Part shown: piece after piece, positions 38,495 to 48,779 of the stretch
Layout of the letters: each line of letters opens with the position of its first letter
Numbering within the stretch: the stretch's first letter is position 1
Assembly (NCBI GenBank): GCA_963702755.1
Contig: CAVPDZ010000005.1
Coordinates: forward strand, 1-64,000
Source: JAJPKK01 sp963702755
GTDB taxonomy: Bacteria > Pseudomonadota > Alphaproteobacteria > Rhizobiales > Xanthobacteraceae
Reading direction: 5' to 3'
Length of the DNA stretch: 64,000 bases
Program-made: the position numbers and the translations under genes
Notes under the pieces: model-generated
Told to the model about the DNA's origin: nothing
The model's input: only the letters and a program-made list of their open reading frames with translations
Database searches by the model: none

Positions 38495-38642
38495 TTCCGA
38501 TTGGCGGTGCGACAGGCGATTCCGGGCGCCGCTGCGCGTCCGGAATCCTTATCCCCGCGTACTGTGCAACAAGTTCGCTTGATGCTTCGCTGAACCTGAG
38601 GCACCGCATCCCTGAGCGGTGCTTTTTGCCCAACACCAACGG

Positions 38643-39119
38643 TCAAATTTGGCCGGGCGACGTGAAACGCGCCCGCCTGGCGTCTGCCAGGAGCTCCCGG
38701 AAAACCCTTCCGCTGATGTGCACCAAGCTCTCGTGGTTACCGCCCTCGAGATAGATCTCCGGCTGGTCTGCCAAACTATCGTCCACGATCGCCCTGAGCC
38801 CATACGGTGCGCCGAGGGCAGGCACCGCTCCCACCTCGCAGTCGGTGAAGAGCGTCTCGACTTGTTCCTCGTTGGCGAGGTCGACGTCCTGCCCGAGGTG
38901 TTTGCGCAGCTCGCCGAAATGGATGTGACGGGACGCCGGCAGCACTGCCAGCATGAACCCGTCATGCTTCTTGAGCACGACCGCCTTTGCGATGCGGTCA
39001 GGCGGAATGTGGCCCGCCCCGGCGCTCTCCAAGGCCGTTTCCGAGTGCGGATGTTCGATCACCTCGTACGGCACGTCGCGTTCGGCGAGATACTGCGCCA
39101 GTGCAAGGGCAATGCCCAT
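38643..39119 (-). CDS. YbaK/EbsC-type aminoacyl-tRNA deacylase
   Basis: 158 residues, YbaK fold. Features are VPYEVIEHPHSETA, KAVVLKKHDGFMLAVLPASRHI with the conserved catalytic Lys region, and GAVPALGAPYGL with the GxxxP substrate loop. It would edit misacylated tRNA or a related aminoacyl ester. ATG 39119 has GAGGAGG just upstream; a reading to 39251 is an unlikely extension. It diverges from the acyl-CoA ligase operon across two FNR/FixK boxes. Confidence 0.88.
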   Translation of the reverse strand: MGIALALAQYLAERDVPYEVIEHPHSETALESAGAGHIPPDRIAKAVVLKKHDGFMLAVLPASRHIHFGELRKHLGQDVDLANEEQVETLFTDCEVGAVPALGAPYGLRAIVDDSLADQPEIYLEGGNHESLVHISGRVFRELLADARRARFTSPGQI

Positions 39120-39219
39120 CCTCACCTCCTCATGAACCGCGCGCCGGCTTGCGTCTTCGAGGCGCCGCAGGTCGGCAACAAAGCTTGCCGCAAGCTGATC
39201 GGCTTCCGTTCGCTCATCA

Positions 39220-39233
39220 TTGATGTGCGTCAA
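39220..39233. promoter_or_regulatory. FNR/FixK-type box, distal copy
   Basis: TTGATGTGCGTCAA fits the TTGA-N6-TCAA consensus of CRP/FNR regulators such as FixK2, FnrN and AadR. It lies 100 bases before ybaK and 100 bases before the acyl-CoA ligase start, with a second copy 40 bases away. Confidence 0.6.
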
Positions 39234-39259
39234 AGGGATGGAGAACGGCATCCATGAAA

Positions 39260-39273
39260 TTGATGCGCGTCAA
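39260..39273 (+). promoter_or_regulatory. FNR/FixK-type box, proximal copy
   Basis: TTGATGCGCGTCAA, a near-perfect palindrome. Its centre is 68 bases before ATG 39334. If it sits at the usual -41.5, transcription would start near 39308 and leave a 26-base leader. This suggests low-oxygen activation of the operon that follows. Confidence 0.6.
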
Positions 39274-39333
39274 GGCAGGGGGGCTGCCAGCCGTTCATCG
39301 TTTTGTTGAAGTTGAAATTTGGCGACGACCCCA

Positions 39334-41088
<1,755 letters not shown>

Positions 41089-41092
<4 letters not shown>

Positions 41093-42082
41093 CGCTTGCC
41101 AAGGACAAACCGCATCTGTCGCGGGCGCATGCGCTCGATCTTCTGAAACAGATGATCCGCATCCGCCGCTTCGAGGACAAGTGCGCCGAACTTTACACGC
41201 AGGAGAAGATCAGGGGCTTCCTGCATCTTTACGATGGCGAGGAAGCCATCGCCGTCGGCGTCATCCCGGTGCTGGAAAAGCAGGATCGGATCGTCGCGAC
41301 CTACCGGGAACATGGGCACGCGCTCGTTCGCGGCGTGTCGATGGCCGCCACGCTTGCGGAGATGTACGGCAAGCAGGAAGGCTGCAGCCGCGGCCGCGGC
41401 GGCTCCATGCATCTGTTCGATCGCGCCACCAATTTTTATGGCGGCAATGCCATCGTCGGTGGCGGCCTGCCGCTGTCGATCGGTCTCGCGCTTGCCGATC
41501 GAATGCGCGGCAACAAGATCGTGACCGCGTGCTTCTTCGGCGATGGCGCTGTCGCCGAAGGCGAGTTTCACGAAAGCCTGAATCTGGCCGCGCTCTGGGA
41601 GCTGCCGGTGCTGTTCGTGTGCGAGAACAATCTTTACGGCATGGGCACGGCGCTGGCGCTGTCGGAATCGGAAACCGACATTCAGCGCAAGGCGGGCTGC
41701 TACCGGATAACGTCGGAAGCTGTCGACGGCATGGATGTCGTCGCGGTCGAGGCCGCAGCCCGCCGCGCGGTTCACGCGGTGCGCGAAATCCGGCAAGCCA
41801 TATTTCCTGGAATGCCGGACCTATCGGCTGCGCGCGCACTCGATGTTCGACGCCCAGCTTTACCGCGACAAGGCGGAGGTCGAAGGCTGGCGCCGCAAGG
41901 AGCCGATCGTGCGCTTCCAGGGGTGGTTGGAGGCGAACCACATGATTCACGCGGACGATCTCGCCCGCATCGAAGCGGACGTTGCCGCGGAAATTGCCGC
42001 GGCCGTCGCGTTTGCCGAAGCCGGCGCTTGGGAGCCCATCGAGGACCTCACGCGCTTCACCTATGCCGAAAAGGCCGCTTAG
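41089..42082 (+). CDS. 2-oxoacid dehydrogenase E1 alpha subunit, frameshifted
   Basis: About 330 residues. The thiamine diphosphate motif is GDGAVAEGEFHESLNLAALW at 151-170, ending CENN at 178-181. RGRGGSMHLFD is the phosphorylation-loop region. The frame changes near 41795 (GTGCGCGAAATCC, likely one extra G), then SGKPYFLECRTYRLRAHSM continues to the stop at 42082. Start overlaps the ligase gene. With the following E1 beta it forms the decarboxylating enzyme for pyruvate or another 2-oxoacid or acetoin. Confidence 0.85.
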
Positions 42083-42098
42083 GGTCGGATGACACGCC

Positions 42099-43106
42099 AT
42101 GCCGCAAGCGGCGCCGCAGACTGAACTGATCGAGATCACGTATCGCGACGCGGTGCGTGAAGCGATCCGCGATGCGATCCGCCGCGACGAGCGGGTCTTC
42201 CTGATGGGCGAGGACGTCGGCCGCTACGGCGGCTGCTATGCGGTGAGCAAGGGATTGCTGGCGGAGTTCGGCCCGGAGCGGATCCGCGACACGCCGCTCT
42301 CCGAATCCGGCTTCACCGGCGCGGGCATCGGCGCGGCGATGGCCGGCATGCGACCCATCGTCGAACTGATGACGGTGAACTTCAGCCTGCTCGCTCTCGA
42401 CCAGATTCTGAACAATGCCGCCACAGTGCGCCACATGTCAGGCAACCAGTTCGGTGTGCCGCTGGTGATCCGCATGGCGACCGGAGCCGGCCGCCAGGTC
42501 GCGGCCCAGCACTCGCACAGCCTCGAAGGCTGGTACGCGCACATTCCCGGCATCAAGGTGCTCGCGCCGGCGACGCTTGAAGATGCGCGGGGCATGCTGT
42601 GGACGGCGCTCGAGGATCCCGATCCGGTCCTGATCTTCGAGAATGTGATGCTCTACAATATGGTGGGCAAGATCGCTGCGGACGCGGGCCCGGTCGATAT
42701 TGCGAAAGCCGCCGTGCGACGCGCGGGTCGGGACGTTTCGCTCATCACCTATGGCGGATCGCTGTGGAAGACGATGGATGCGGCGACGTCGCTCGCCGCG
42801 GAGGGCGTCGACGCCGAAGTCATCGATCTGCGCAGCCTGCGACCGCTGGATGACGAAACGATCATGGCGTCAGTCAGCAAGACCCGTCGGGCGGTGATCG
42901 TCGACGAAGGATGGCGCACCGGCAGTTTGGCGGCCGAAGTCGGCATGCGCATCGTCGAGCAGGCGTTCTGGGAGCTCGATGCGCCGATCGGCCGCGTCTG
43001 CAGCGAGGAGGTGCCCATTCCCTATCCTCGCCATCTTGAAAGCGCCGCCATTCCGCAAACCCCGAAGATCGTCGCGGCCGCAAAGGCCGTGCTGGCGCGC
43101 GCGTGA
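42099..43106 (+). CDS. 2-oxoacid dehydrogenase E1 beta subunit
   Basis: 335 residues, intact transketolase-like beta subunit. It has EDVGRYGGCYAVSKGLLAEFG, DTPLSESGFTGAGIGAAMAG and the C-terminal domain IVDEGWRTGSLAAEVGMRI. It pairs with E1 alpha to bind thiamine diphosphate. It resembles pyruvate and acetoin dehydrogenase beta subunits. Gaps of 16 bases before and 6 bases after show tight co-transcription. Confidence 0.92.
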   Translation: MPQAAPQTELIEITYRDAVREAIRDAIRRDERVFLMGEDVGRYGGCYAVSKGLLAEFGPERIRDTPLSESGFTGAGIGAAMAGMRPIVELMTVNFSLLALDQILNNAATVRHMSGNQFGVPLVIRMATGAGRQVAAQHSHSLEGWYAHIPGIKVLAPATLEDARGMLWTALEDPDPVLIFENVMLYNMVGKIAADAGPVDIAKAAVRRAGRDVSLITYGGSLWKTMDAATSLAAEGVDAEVIDLRSLRPLDDETIMASVSKTRRAVIVDEGWRTGSLAAEVGMRIVEQAFWELDAPIGRVCSEEVPIPYPRHLESAAIPQTPKIVAAAKAVLARA

Positions 43107-43112
43107 GCGGCC

Positions 43113-44335
43113 GTGGTCGAATTTCGCATGCCGTCGCTGGGCGCCGACATGGAGGCGGGCACGCTGGTCGAGTGGCTGGTCAAGCCGGGCGATCGCGTCA
43201 AGCGCGGCGATATCGTCGCGGTGGTCGAGACGCAAAAAGGCGCCATCGAGATCGAAATTTTTGAGACCGGCCGGATCGACCAGATCCTGGTCGGTCTCAA
43301 TTCCAAGGTGCCGGTCGGGACACCGCTTGCGCAGATTCGCACCGAGGAGGAGAGGGAAGCAGCGATTGCACCAGCGCCGCCGGCAGCCGCCGCAAAGCAG
43401 CCGCCGGTGCCGCCCGTCATGCCCGTCGTTCCTCCGCCGGCGCCGATTGCTCCATTGCCGTTAGCTGCGGCTGGACCGCCCGCGGTTTCGCGGCGCCTGC
43501 GAGCGTCGCCGGCCGCGCGTCGTCTCGCTGAGCGACGCGGCATCGAATTGGCCGCGATCAAGGGCAGCGGGCCGGGCGGGGCGATTACGTACGCCGACGT
43601 TGAACGTCAGCTTGCGCGTCGCCTGCACCCGCCTGCACCTGCCTGAGAAGAAACGTGCGATCGGTCTCGATCTCGACGCCATGCGGACGGCCATCGCCGC
43701 GGCGATGGCCCGCTCCAAGCGGGAAATCCCCCATTACTATCTGGAGCATCAGGTCGACGTCACGCCCGCCGAGCAATGGATTGCGAACGCCAATGCAACG
43801 CGCGCGCCCGATGATCGGCTATTGTTCGGCGCGGTCGCGATCAAATGCGTCGCCATGGCGGTGCGGCGTTTTCCCGTGTTCAACGGCTTCTACCGCGACG
43901 GAAAATTCGAGCCGCGCGGCCGCCGCCCACATCGGTGTGGCCATCGCCATCCGCGGCGGCGGGCTCGCGGCGCCGGCGCTGCATGATGCGGATCGCCTTT
44001 CGCTCGACGAGCTGATGGCGCGCATGCGCGACCTCGTTCAACGCGTGCGGGCCGGCCGCATCCGCAGCTCGGAGCTTTCCGACGCCACGATCACGGTGTC
44101 GAGCTTGGGCGAACGCGGCGTCGAGAAGCTCTATGGCATCATCTATCCGCCGCAAGTCGCGATCGTCGGTCTGGGCAAGATCGTCAGCAGGCCATGGGTG
44201 ATCGACGGCGCCATTGGGCCGCGTTCGGTGCTCACCGTCACGCTCGCCGCCGACCATCGGGTCAGCGACGGGCATGTGGGCGGTCTCTTTCTCGCTGAAA
44301 TCGGCAAGTTGCTGCAGGAGCCCGACAAGCTATGA
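43113..44335 (+). CDS. Lipoyl-dependent 2-oxoacid dehydrogenase E2 acyltransferase, two frameshifts
   Basis: About 407 residues. GTG 43113 starts MVEFRMPSLGADM. The lipoyl lysine is K42 in VETQKGAIE; a Pro/Ala linker follows; a peripheral-subunit-binding domain (RASPAARRLAERRGIELAAI) precedes the catalytic core. Shifts near 43630 and near 43915 break the core, which ends with the catalytic DHRVSDGHVGG. It transfers the acyl group from lipoyl to an acceptor, normally CoA. The next gene, an ACP, overlaps the stop by 4 bases, raising the question of acyl transfer to ACP. No E3 gene is present. Confidence 0.82.
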
Positions 44336-44589
44336 GCAATCCGGACATTCGCACCGTCGTGCAAGAGGAACTCAACAACATCGCCCCGGAAGTCGATATG
44401 GCGACGGTCGACCCCGCTGCTGACTTGCGGGAAGCCCTCGATATCAATTCCATGGACTTCTTGAACTTCATCGCCGCAATTCATCGCCGGCTCGGCGTTG
44501 ATATTCCAGAACGCGATTATCCGAAATTGATCACCCTCGATGGTGCGGTCGGTTATCTCAAGAACAAGCTTGGGCTGAAAACAGCGTGA
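44332..44589 (+). CDS. Acyl carrier protein
   Basis: 85 residues, acidic four-helix phosphopantetheine carrier. The attachment site is Ser40 in DINSMDFLNF, where DSL is replaced by NSM. It is not linked to fatty acid synthase genes but overlaps the E2 stop by 4 bases, so it is a dedicated partner of this operon. It likely carries an acyl thioester. A separate phosphopantetheinyl transferase would be needed; none is visible here. Confidence 0.9.
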   Translation: MSNPDIRTVVQEELNNIAPEVDMATVDPAADLREALDINSMDFLNFIAAIHRRLGVDIPERDYPKLITLDGAVGYLKNKLGLKTA

Positions 44590-44753
44590 CGTCCGATCTT
44601 GTCGAACGACTCTGAGCGAGGCGTGGCGCGGCTCTGACCGCTGATCTGCATTAAGGGGTAGCTGGGTTGCGGGCTCACATGGAATGACGGCTCGTCGCCG
44701 GCCGGTGTAAGATGGTCCTTCCCGCCGCCCTTCTTCCCGACCGGAGCCCCCGC

Positions 44754-45941
44754 ATGCGCGTCTACCAGTTCACCGAGCAGCCTTACTTTCCGGCGTGGTC
44801 GGAGCACGACGGCTCGCTGCGGGTCAATCTTCCCAATGCGAAGCAGGACCCGCGGATCGCCGCCGATCTGCTGCACCGGTATTACGACGAATGGCGGCTT
44901 GCGGACGAGCTTGGCTTGGACATCATGGTGAACGAGCACCACTCGACCGCGACCTGCATGTCGTGCACGGCGATCGTGGCGCTCTCGGTGCTGGCGCGCG
45001 AGACGAAGCACGCGCGCCTTCTCGTGCTCGGCTATCCGATCGGCCACCGGCCCGATCCGCTGCGCTGCGCTGAGGAGCTTGCGACCATCGACGTGCTGTC
45101 CCGCGGCCGGCTCGACATGGGCTTCATCAAGGGCGTGCCTTACGAGTTTCCGGTCTCGAACCAGAACCCGGTCGGCGTCATGAAGCGCTACTGGGAGGCC
45201 CATGACTTCATCATCAAGGCGATGACGAGCCACGGCACGCCGTTCAACTGGGAGAGCGAGAATTTCCATTATCGCCAGGTCAATCTGTGGCCGCGGCCGT
45301 GGCAGGAGCCGCATCCGCCGGTGTGGAGCACGACCGGCAGCCGCGACAATGCGCGGGTGCTGGGAGAGAAGGGTTACGTGATCGCGACACTTGGCTCGGG
45401 CTTCGCGACCCGGCCGCTCTACGACGCCTATCGCACGGGCTACGTGTCGAAGGGCCGGCCGGCGCCGGCGGCCGACCGCTTCGGCTATCTCGGTCTGGTC
45501 GCTGTCGCCGATAACGAAGCGACGGCGCGCGCCCGCGCGGAATTCATCGCGAGCTATCTGCGCACGTCGGCGGTCGTGTCGCCGCAGTTCCGCAATCCGC
45601 CCGGATACCTGTCCATCGAGGACAACGCCCGTATTCTGCGCGGCGAGACGCGCCCGCGCAGCCGCACCAAGGACGGCCGCTTCATCGACATGCATTCGGG
45701 AAGCGTGCAGGATCTGATCGACGGCGGCATCATGTTCTGCGGCACGCCCGATCAGGTTTACTCGCAGATCGTCGACTTCTGCGAATATTGCGGCGGCATG
45801 GGCAACCTCATCATGATGGGCCACGCCGGCAGCCTTTCCCACGAGGATACGGTCGATAACCTCACGCTGTTCGCGAAGGAAGTGCTGCCGCGGCTCAAGG
45901 CCTACCGGCAGCCGCGCGCCGAGGCGCCGGCCGCGGCTTGA
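44754..45941 (+). CDS. LLM-class flavin-dependent oxidoreductase
   Basis: 395 residues, bacterial luciferase-like TIM barrel using FMNH2 or F420H2. Family signals are VNEHHSTATCMS, RLLVLGYPIGHRPDPLRCAEELATID (segments), GRLDMGFIKG and a C-terminal GTPDQV. GGAG lies 7 bases before ATG 44754; the reading from 44712 is rejected. The substrate may be an alkanesulfonate, nitrilotriacetate or aromatic ring, but no partner reductase is seen. It is convergent with the DNA ligase gene, 17 bases apart. Confidence 0.9.
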   Translation: MRVYQFTEQPYFPAWSEHDGSLRVNLPNAKQDPRIAADLLHRYYDEWRLADELGLDIMVNEHHSTATCMSCTAIVALSVLARETKHARLLVLGYPIGHRPDPLRCAEELATIDVLSRGRLDMGFIKGVPYEFPVSNQNPVGVMKRYWEAHDFIIKAMTSHGTPFNWESENFHYRQVNLWPRPWQEPHPPVWSTTGSRDNARVLGEKGYVIATLGSGFATRPLYDAYRTGYVSKGRPAPAADRFGYLGLVAVADNEATARARAEFIASYLRTSAVVSPQFRNPPGYLSIEDNARILRGETRPRSRTKDGRFIDMHSGSVQDLIDGGIMFCGTPDQVYSQIVDFCEYCGGMGNLIMMGHAGSLSHEDTVDNLTLFAKEVLPRLKAYRQPRAEAPAAA

Positions 45942-45958
45942 CGCAGCCGGCGGCGGAA

Positions 45959-47629
45959 TCAACCCGCGAGGAGGTCGCCGCTGTTGCGACGATCGAGCAG
46001 CGCTTCCAGCGTTTCGATCCGGTCGGCGTCGCGCGGCGCCTTGTCCCAGCGTAGCCTGCTGATGCGGGGAAAGCGCATGGCGATGCCAGACTTGTGCCGT
46101 CCCGATCGCTGCAGGCCCTCGAATGCCACCTCAAAGACGAGGCCGTTGTCGGGCTCATGCACGACCTCGCGCACCGGCCCGAAGCGGTCGACGGTATTCG
46201 CCCGCACGAAGCGATCGATCTCGGCGAGTTCGGCATCGGTGAAGCCGAAGTAGGCCTTGCCGACCGGCACGAGCTCGTCTCCGTCGTCGCCTGCCGTCCA
46301 CACGCCGAAGGTGTAGTCCGAATAGAACGACGAGCGCTTGCCGTGGCCGCGCTGGGCGTACATCAGCACAGCATCGACGACGAACGGGTCGCGCTTCCAT
46401 TTCCACCACAGGCCTTTGGGGCGGCCCGGGAGATAAGGCGCGTCGCGCCGCTTGACCATGACGCCCTCAACCGCCTCAGCGTCCGCGCCCGCGCTGGCCG
46501 GATTGGCGCGCGCGGCGGCAAGCGCGTCCCAGCTCGCAAACGGCACGAGCGGCGAGAGATCGATACGCGGCTCGTTGAGCCCCGCGATGAACGCTTCGAG
46601 CCGGGCACGCCGCGCGGCGAAGGCCTCGCCGCGCAGATCAGTGCCGTTCTCCGCCAGAAGATCGTAGGCGCGCAGATGAGCCGGGAATTCCTGCAAGAGT
46701 TTTGCCGTCACCGCTTTGCGATTCAGCCGCTGCTGCAGCACGTTGAACGATTGCACGCGGCCGTCGCGCATGATCAAGAGCTCGCCATCGAGCGCGCCGT
46801 CGAATGAAAACGCCTCGATCAGGTCGGGAAACGCGGAGGAGATGTCTTCGCCGGTCCGTGAATAGAGCCGTGCCGCCTTGCCATCTTCCGCATGGTTGGC
46901 GGCAACAGCCTGGACCCTGATGCCGTCCCATTTCCATTCGGCGAGGAAATCCGCCGGGTCGAGCCCAGCGAAGTCCGCTTCCTCCATGGCATGGGACAGC
47001 ATCGGTAGGCGAAACGGGACAGGGTCGCGGCTTTCGGGCTTGCCGGCGCGGCCCTCGAGCCACGCGAACAGATCGCCGTAGGGCGGCTTCAAGGTCGGCC
47101 ATAGCACTTCGATCTCGTCGGGCGCATGCCCACCGATCGCGGCAACAGCGGTCTTGGCAAGGCGCGCGGAGACGCCGATCCGCAGCGCGCCGGTGACGAG
47201 TTTCAGAAGGGCCCACCGCCCGGTTTCGTCGAGTTCATCGAGCCAGTACGCAAGCTGCGCCGGCAGCTCAGTCTTGCCGAGGGCTGCGAGAGTCGTCACG
47301 ACCTCCGTGAGCGTCGGCCCCCTTTCTTTCCGATCACGGATGACTGATGACTGATCCCTGACCGGCCACATCAGCGCGACGGTCTCGGAGAGATCGCCGA
47401 CGTAATCATAGGACATGGCGAACAGCACCGGATCGGTGCGTTCGGCAATCAGGGTGCGGATGAGGCTGGGCTTGGCGAAGCGGAACGATAGTGCTCCGGT
47501 GATTGCGGCGAGCGCGTAGCCTCGGTCGGGATCCGGCGTGGTGCGGAAATAATGTTCGAGCAGCCGCAGCTTGCCGTTGCGCGCGTGCTCGTAGGCAAGA
47601 CGATCGAGAAGGGCCGCGAACCGATTCAT
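45959..47629 (-). CDS. ATP-dependent DNA ligase of the exonuclease-ligase-Lhr repair family
   Basis: 556 residues. An N-terminal alpha-helical DNA-binding domain precedes the nucleotidyltransferase core; the adenylated lysine is K233 in EWKWDGIR, followed by DGELLIMRD and VEGVMVKRRDAPYLPGR, then an OB domain (WWKWKRDPFVVDAVLMYA). It matches the ligase annotated as cisplatin-damage response ligase. It overlaps the exonuclease gene by ATGA, so the two are translationally coupled. The usual Lhr helicase and phosphoesterase genes do not follow; the LLM gene converges instead. Confidence 0.93.
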   Translation of the reverse strand: MNRFAALLDRLAYEHARNGKLRLLEHYFRTTPDPDRGYALAAITGALSFRFAKPSLIRTLIAERTDPVLFAMSYDYVGDLSETVALMWPVRDQSSVIRDRKERGPTLTEVVTTLAALGKTELPAQLAYWLDELDETGRWALLKLVTGALRIGVSARLAKTAVAAIGGHAPDEIEVLWPTLKPPYGDLFAWLEGRAGKPESRDPVPFRLPMLSHAMEEADFAGLDPADFLAEWKWDGIRVQAVAANHAEDGKAARLYSRTGEDISSAFPDLIEAFSFDGALDGELLIMRDGRVQSFNVLQQRLNRKAVTAKLLQEFPAHLRAYDLLAENGTDLRGEAFAARRARLEAFIAGLNEPRIDLSPLVPFASWDALAAARANPASAGADAEAVEGVMVKRRDAPYLPGRPKGLWWKWKRDPFVVDAVLMYAQRGHGKRSSFYSDYTFGVWTAGDDGDELVPVGKAYFGFTDAELAEIDRFVRANTVDRFGPVREVVHEPDNGLVFEVAFEGLQRSGRHKSGIAMRFPRISRLRWDKAPRDADRIETLEALLDRRNSGDLLAG

Positions 47630-48651
47630 GGCTTGTCGACCTCGGCCGCTTCACCATCCTCCTCGCCGTAGCCGATCATGTGCAGCGGCCGCGCCGCAAG
47701 GCCGCGCGTGCTGCACCAATGCACAAGCGCCTCCTCGGCGCCGTGCGTAACCCAGATGTCCGAAGCGCCGGTCGCCGCGATGGTGCGCGTCAGCCCGTCC
47801 CAATCGCAATGATCGGAAATGACGAGCGGCAACTCGATGCCGCGCTGGCGGGCGCGGGCACGCACCCGCATCCACCCGGAGGCGAAGGCCGTCACCGGAT
47901 CGGGAAAGCGGCGCGACCAGCGGTCGTTGAGCGCCGACGGCGGGCAGATCGCGATGGCGCCGGCGAGGTCGCTTTTCTCGGCGTCGCGCGCGAGCCGCAG
48001 CGCGCCGAGGTCCATGCGCGCCGCATAGTAGGAGGTGATCGCCTCGACCGCGCCGTGCAGGTAGATCGGCTGATCGTAACCGGCGGCGCGCAGCAGCGCG
48101 ATGATGCGCTGGGCCTTGCCGAGCGAGTAGGCGCCGATGAGATGCGCGCGCTCGGGAAAGAGCGCAACCGAGCGCAAGAGCTTTGCGATTTCGGCGGCGG
48201 CATCGCCATGGCGGAACACCGGCAGGCCGAACGTCGCCTCGGTGATGAACACGTCGCACGGTACGAGCTCGAACGGCGCGCAGGTCGGATCGGGAGCATC
48301 CTTGTAATCGCCCGACGCCACCACCCGCACGCCGCCGGCTTCGACCAGGATCTGTGCCGACCCCAGCACATGCCCCGCCGGATGGAAGCTTACGGTCACG
48401 CCGCCGAGCGCGATCGGCTCGCCGTATTCGATCGCCTGGATGCTACCTGCGAACCCGTCGCCGTAGCGCAGCCGCATGAGGTCGATGGTCTCGCGCGTTG
48501 CCAGCACGGCGCCGTGGCCTGCCCGCGCGTGGTCTGAATGCCCGTGTGTGATCAGTGCCCGGTCGACTGGGCGCACCGGGTCGACATGGAAACCGCCGAG
48601 CCGGCTGCACAGGCCGGCCGCAGCAGGACACAAAAGCTCCTCAGGACGCAT
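47626..48651 (-). CDS. Ligase-associated MBL-fold DNA exonuclease
   Basis: 341 residues. Metal site H36-x-H38-x-D40-H41 in ITHGHSDHA, with AGHVLGSAQ and GDYKDAPDP, and a beta-CASP-like region (GAYSLGKAQRII, LPLVISDHCDWDG). It is the exonuclease of the ligase-exonuclease DNA repair operon, trimming ends before sealing. It overlaps the ligase start by 4 bases. Divergent from the RND pump gene. Confidence 0.92.
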   Translation of the reverse strand: MRPEELLCPAAAGLCSRLGGFHVDPVRPVDRALITHGHSDHARAGHGAVLATRETIDLMRLRYGDGFAGSIQAIEYGEPIALGGVTVSFHPAGHVLGSAQILVEAGGVRVVASGDYKDAPDPTCAPFELVPCDVFITEATFGLPVFRHGDAAAEIAKLLRSVALFPERAHLIGAYSLGKAQRIIALLRAAGYDQPIYLHGAVEAITSYYAARMDLGALRLARDAEKSDLAGAIAICPPSALNDRWSRRFPDPVTAFASGWMRVRARARQRGIELPLVISDHCDWDGLTRTIAATGASDIWVTHGAEEALVHWCSTRGLAARPLHMIGYGEEDGEAAEVDKP

Positions 48652-48779
48652 CGCTGAAAGATATGTCGCGGCGGCACGAATGCGAGGCCATTTGAAGCAT
48701 TCCGCGGGTCTCGGCGAAATGTGCTAGAACGAGCATCGATTGCCCGGCAAGCTTTTGATGCCGGCGCGGGAGACCAGCA

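Noticed and set aside
44553..45962. 469-codon minus-strand open frame
   Set aside because: Antisense to the LLM oxidoreductase, with low-quality basic composition.
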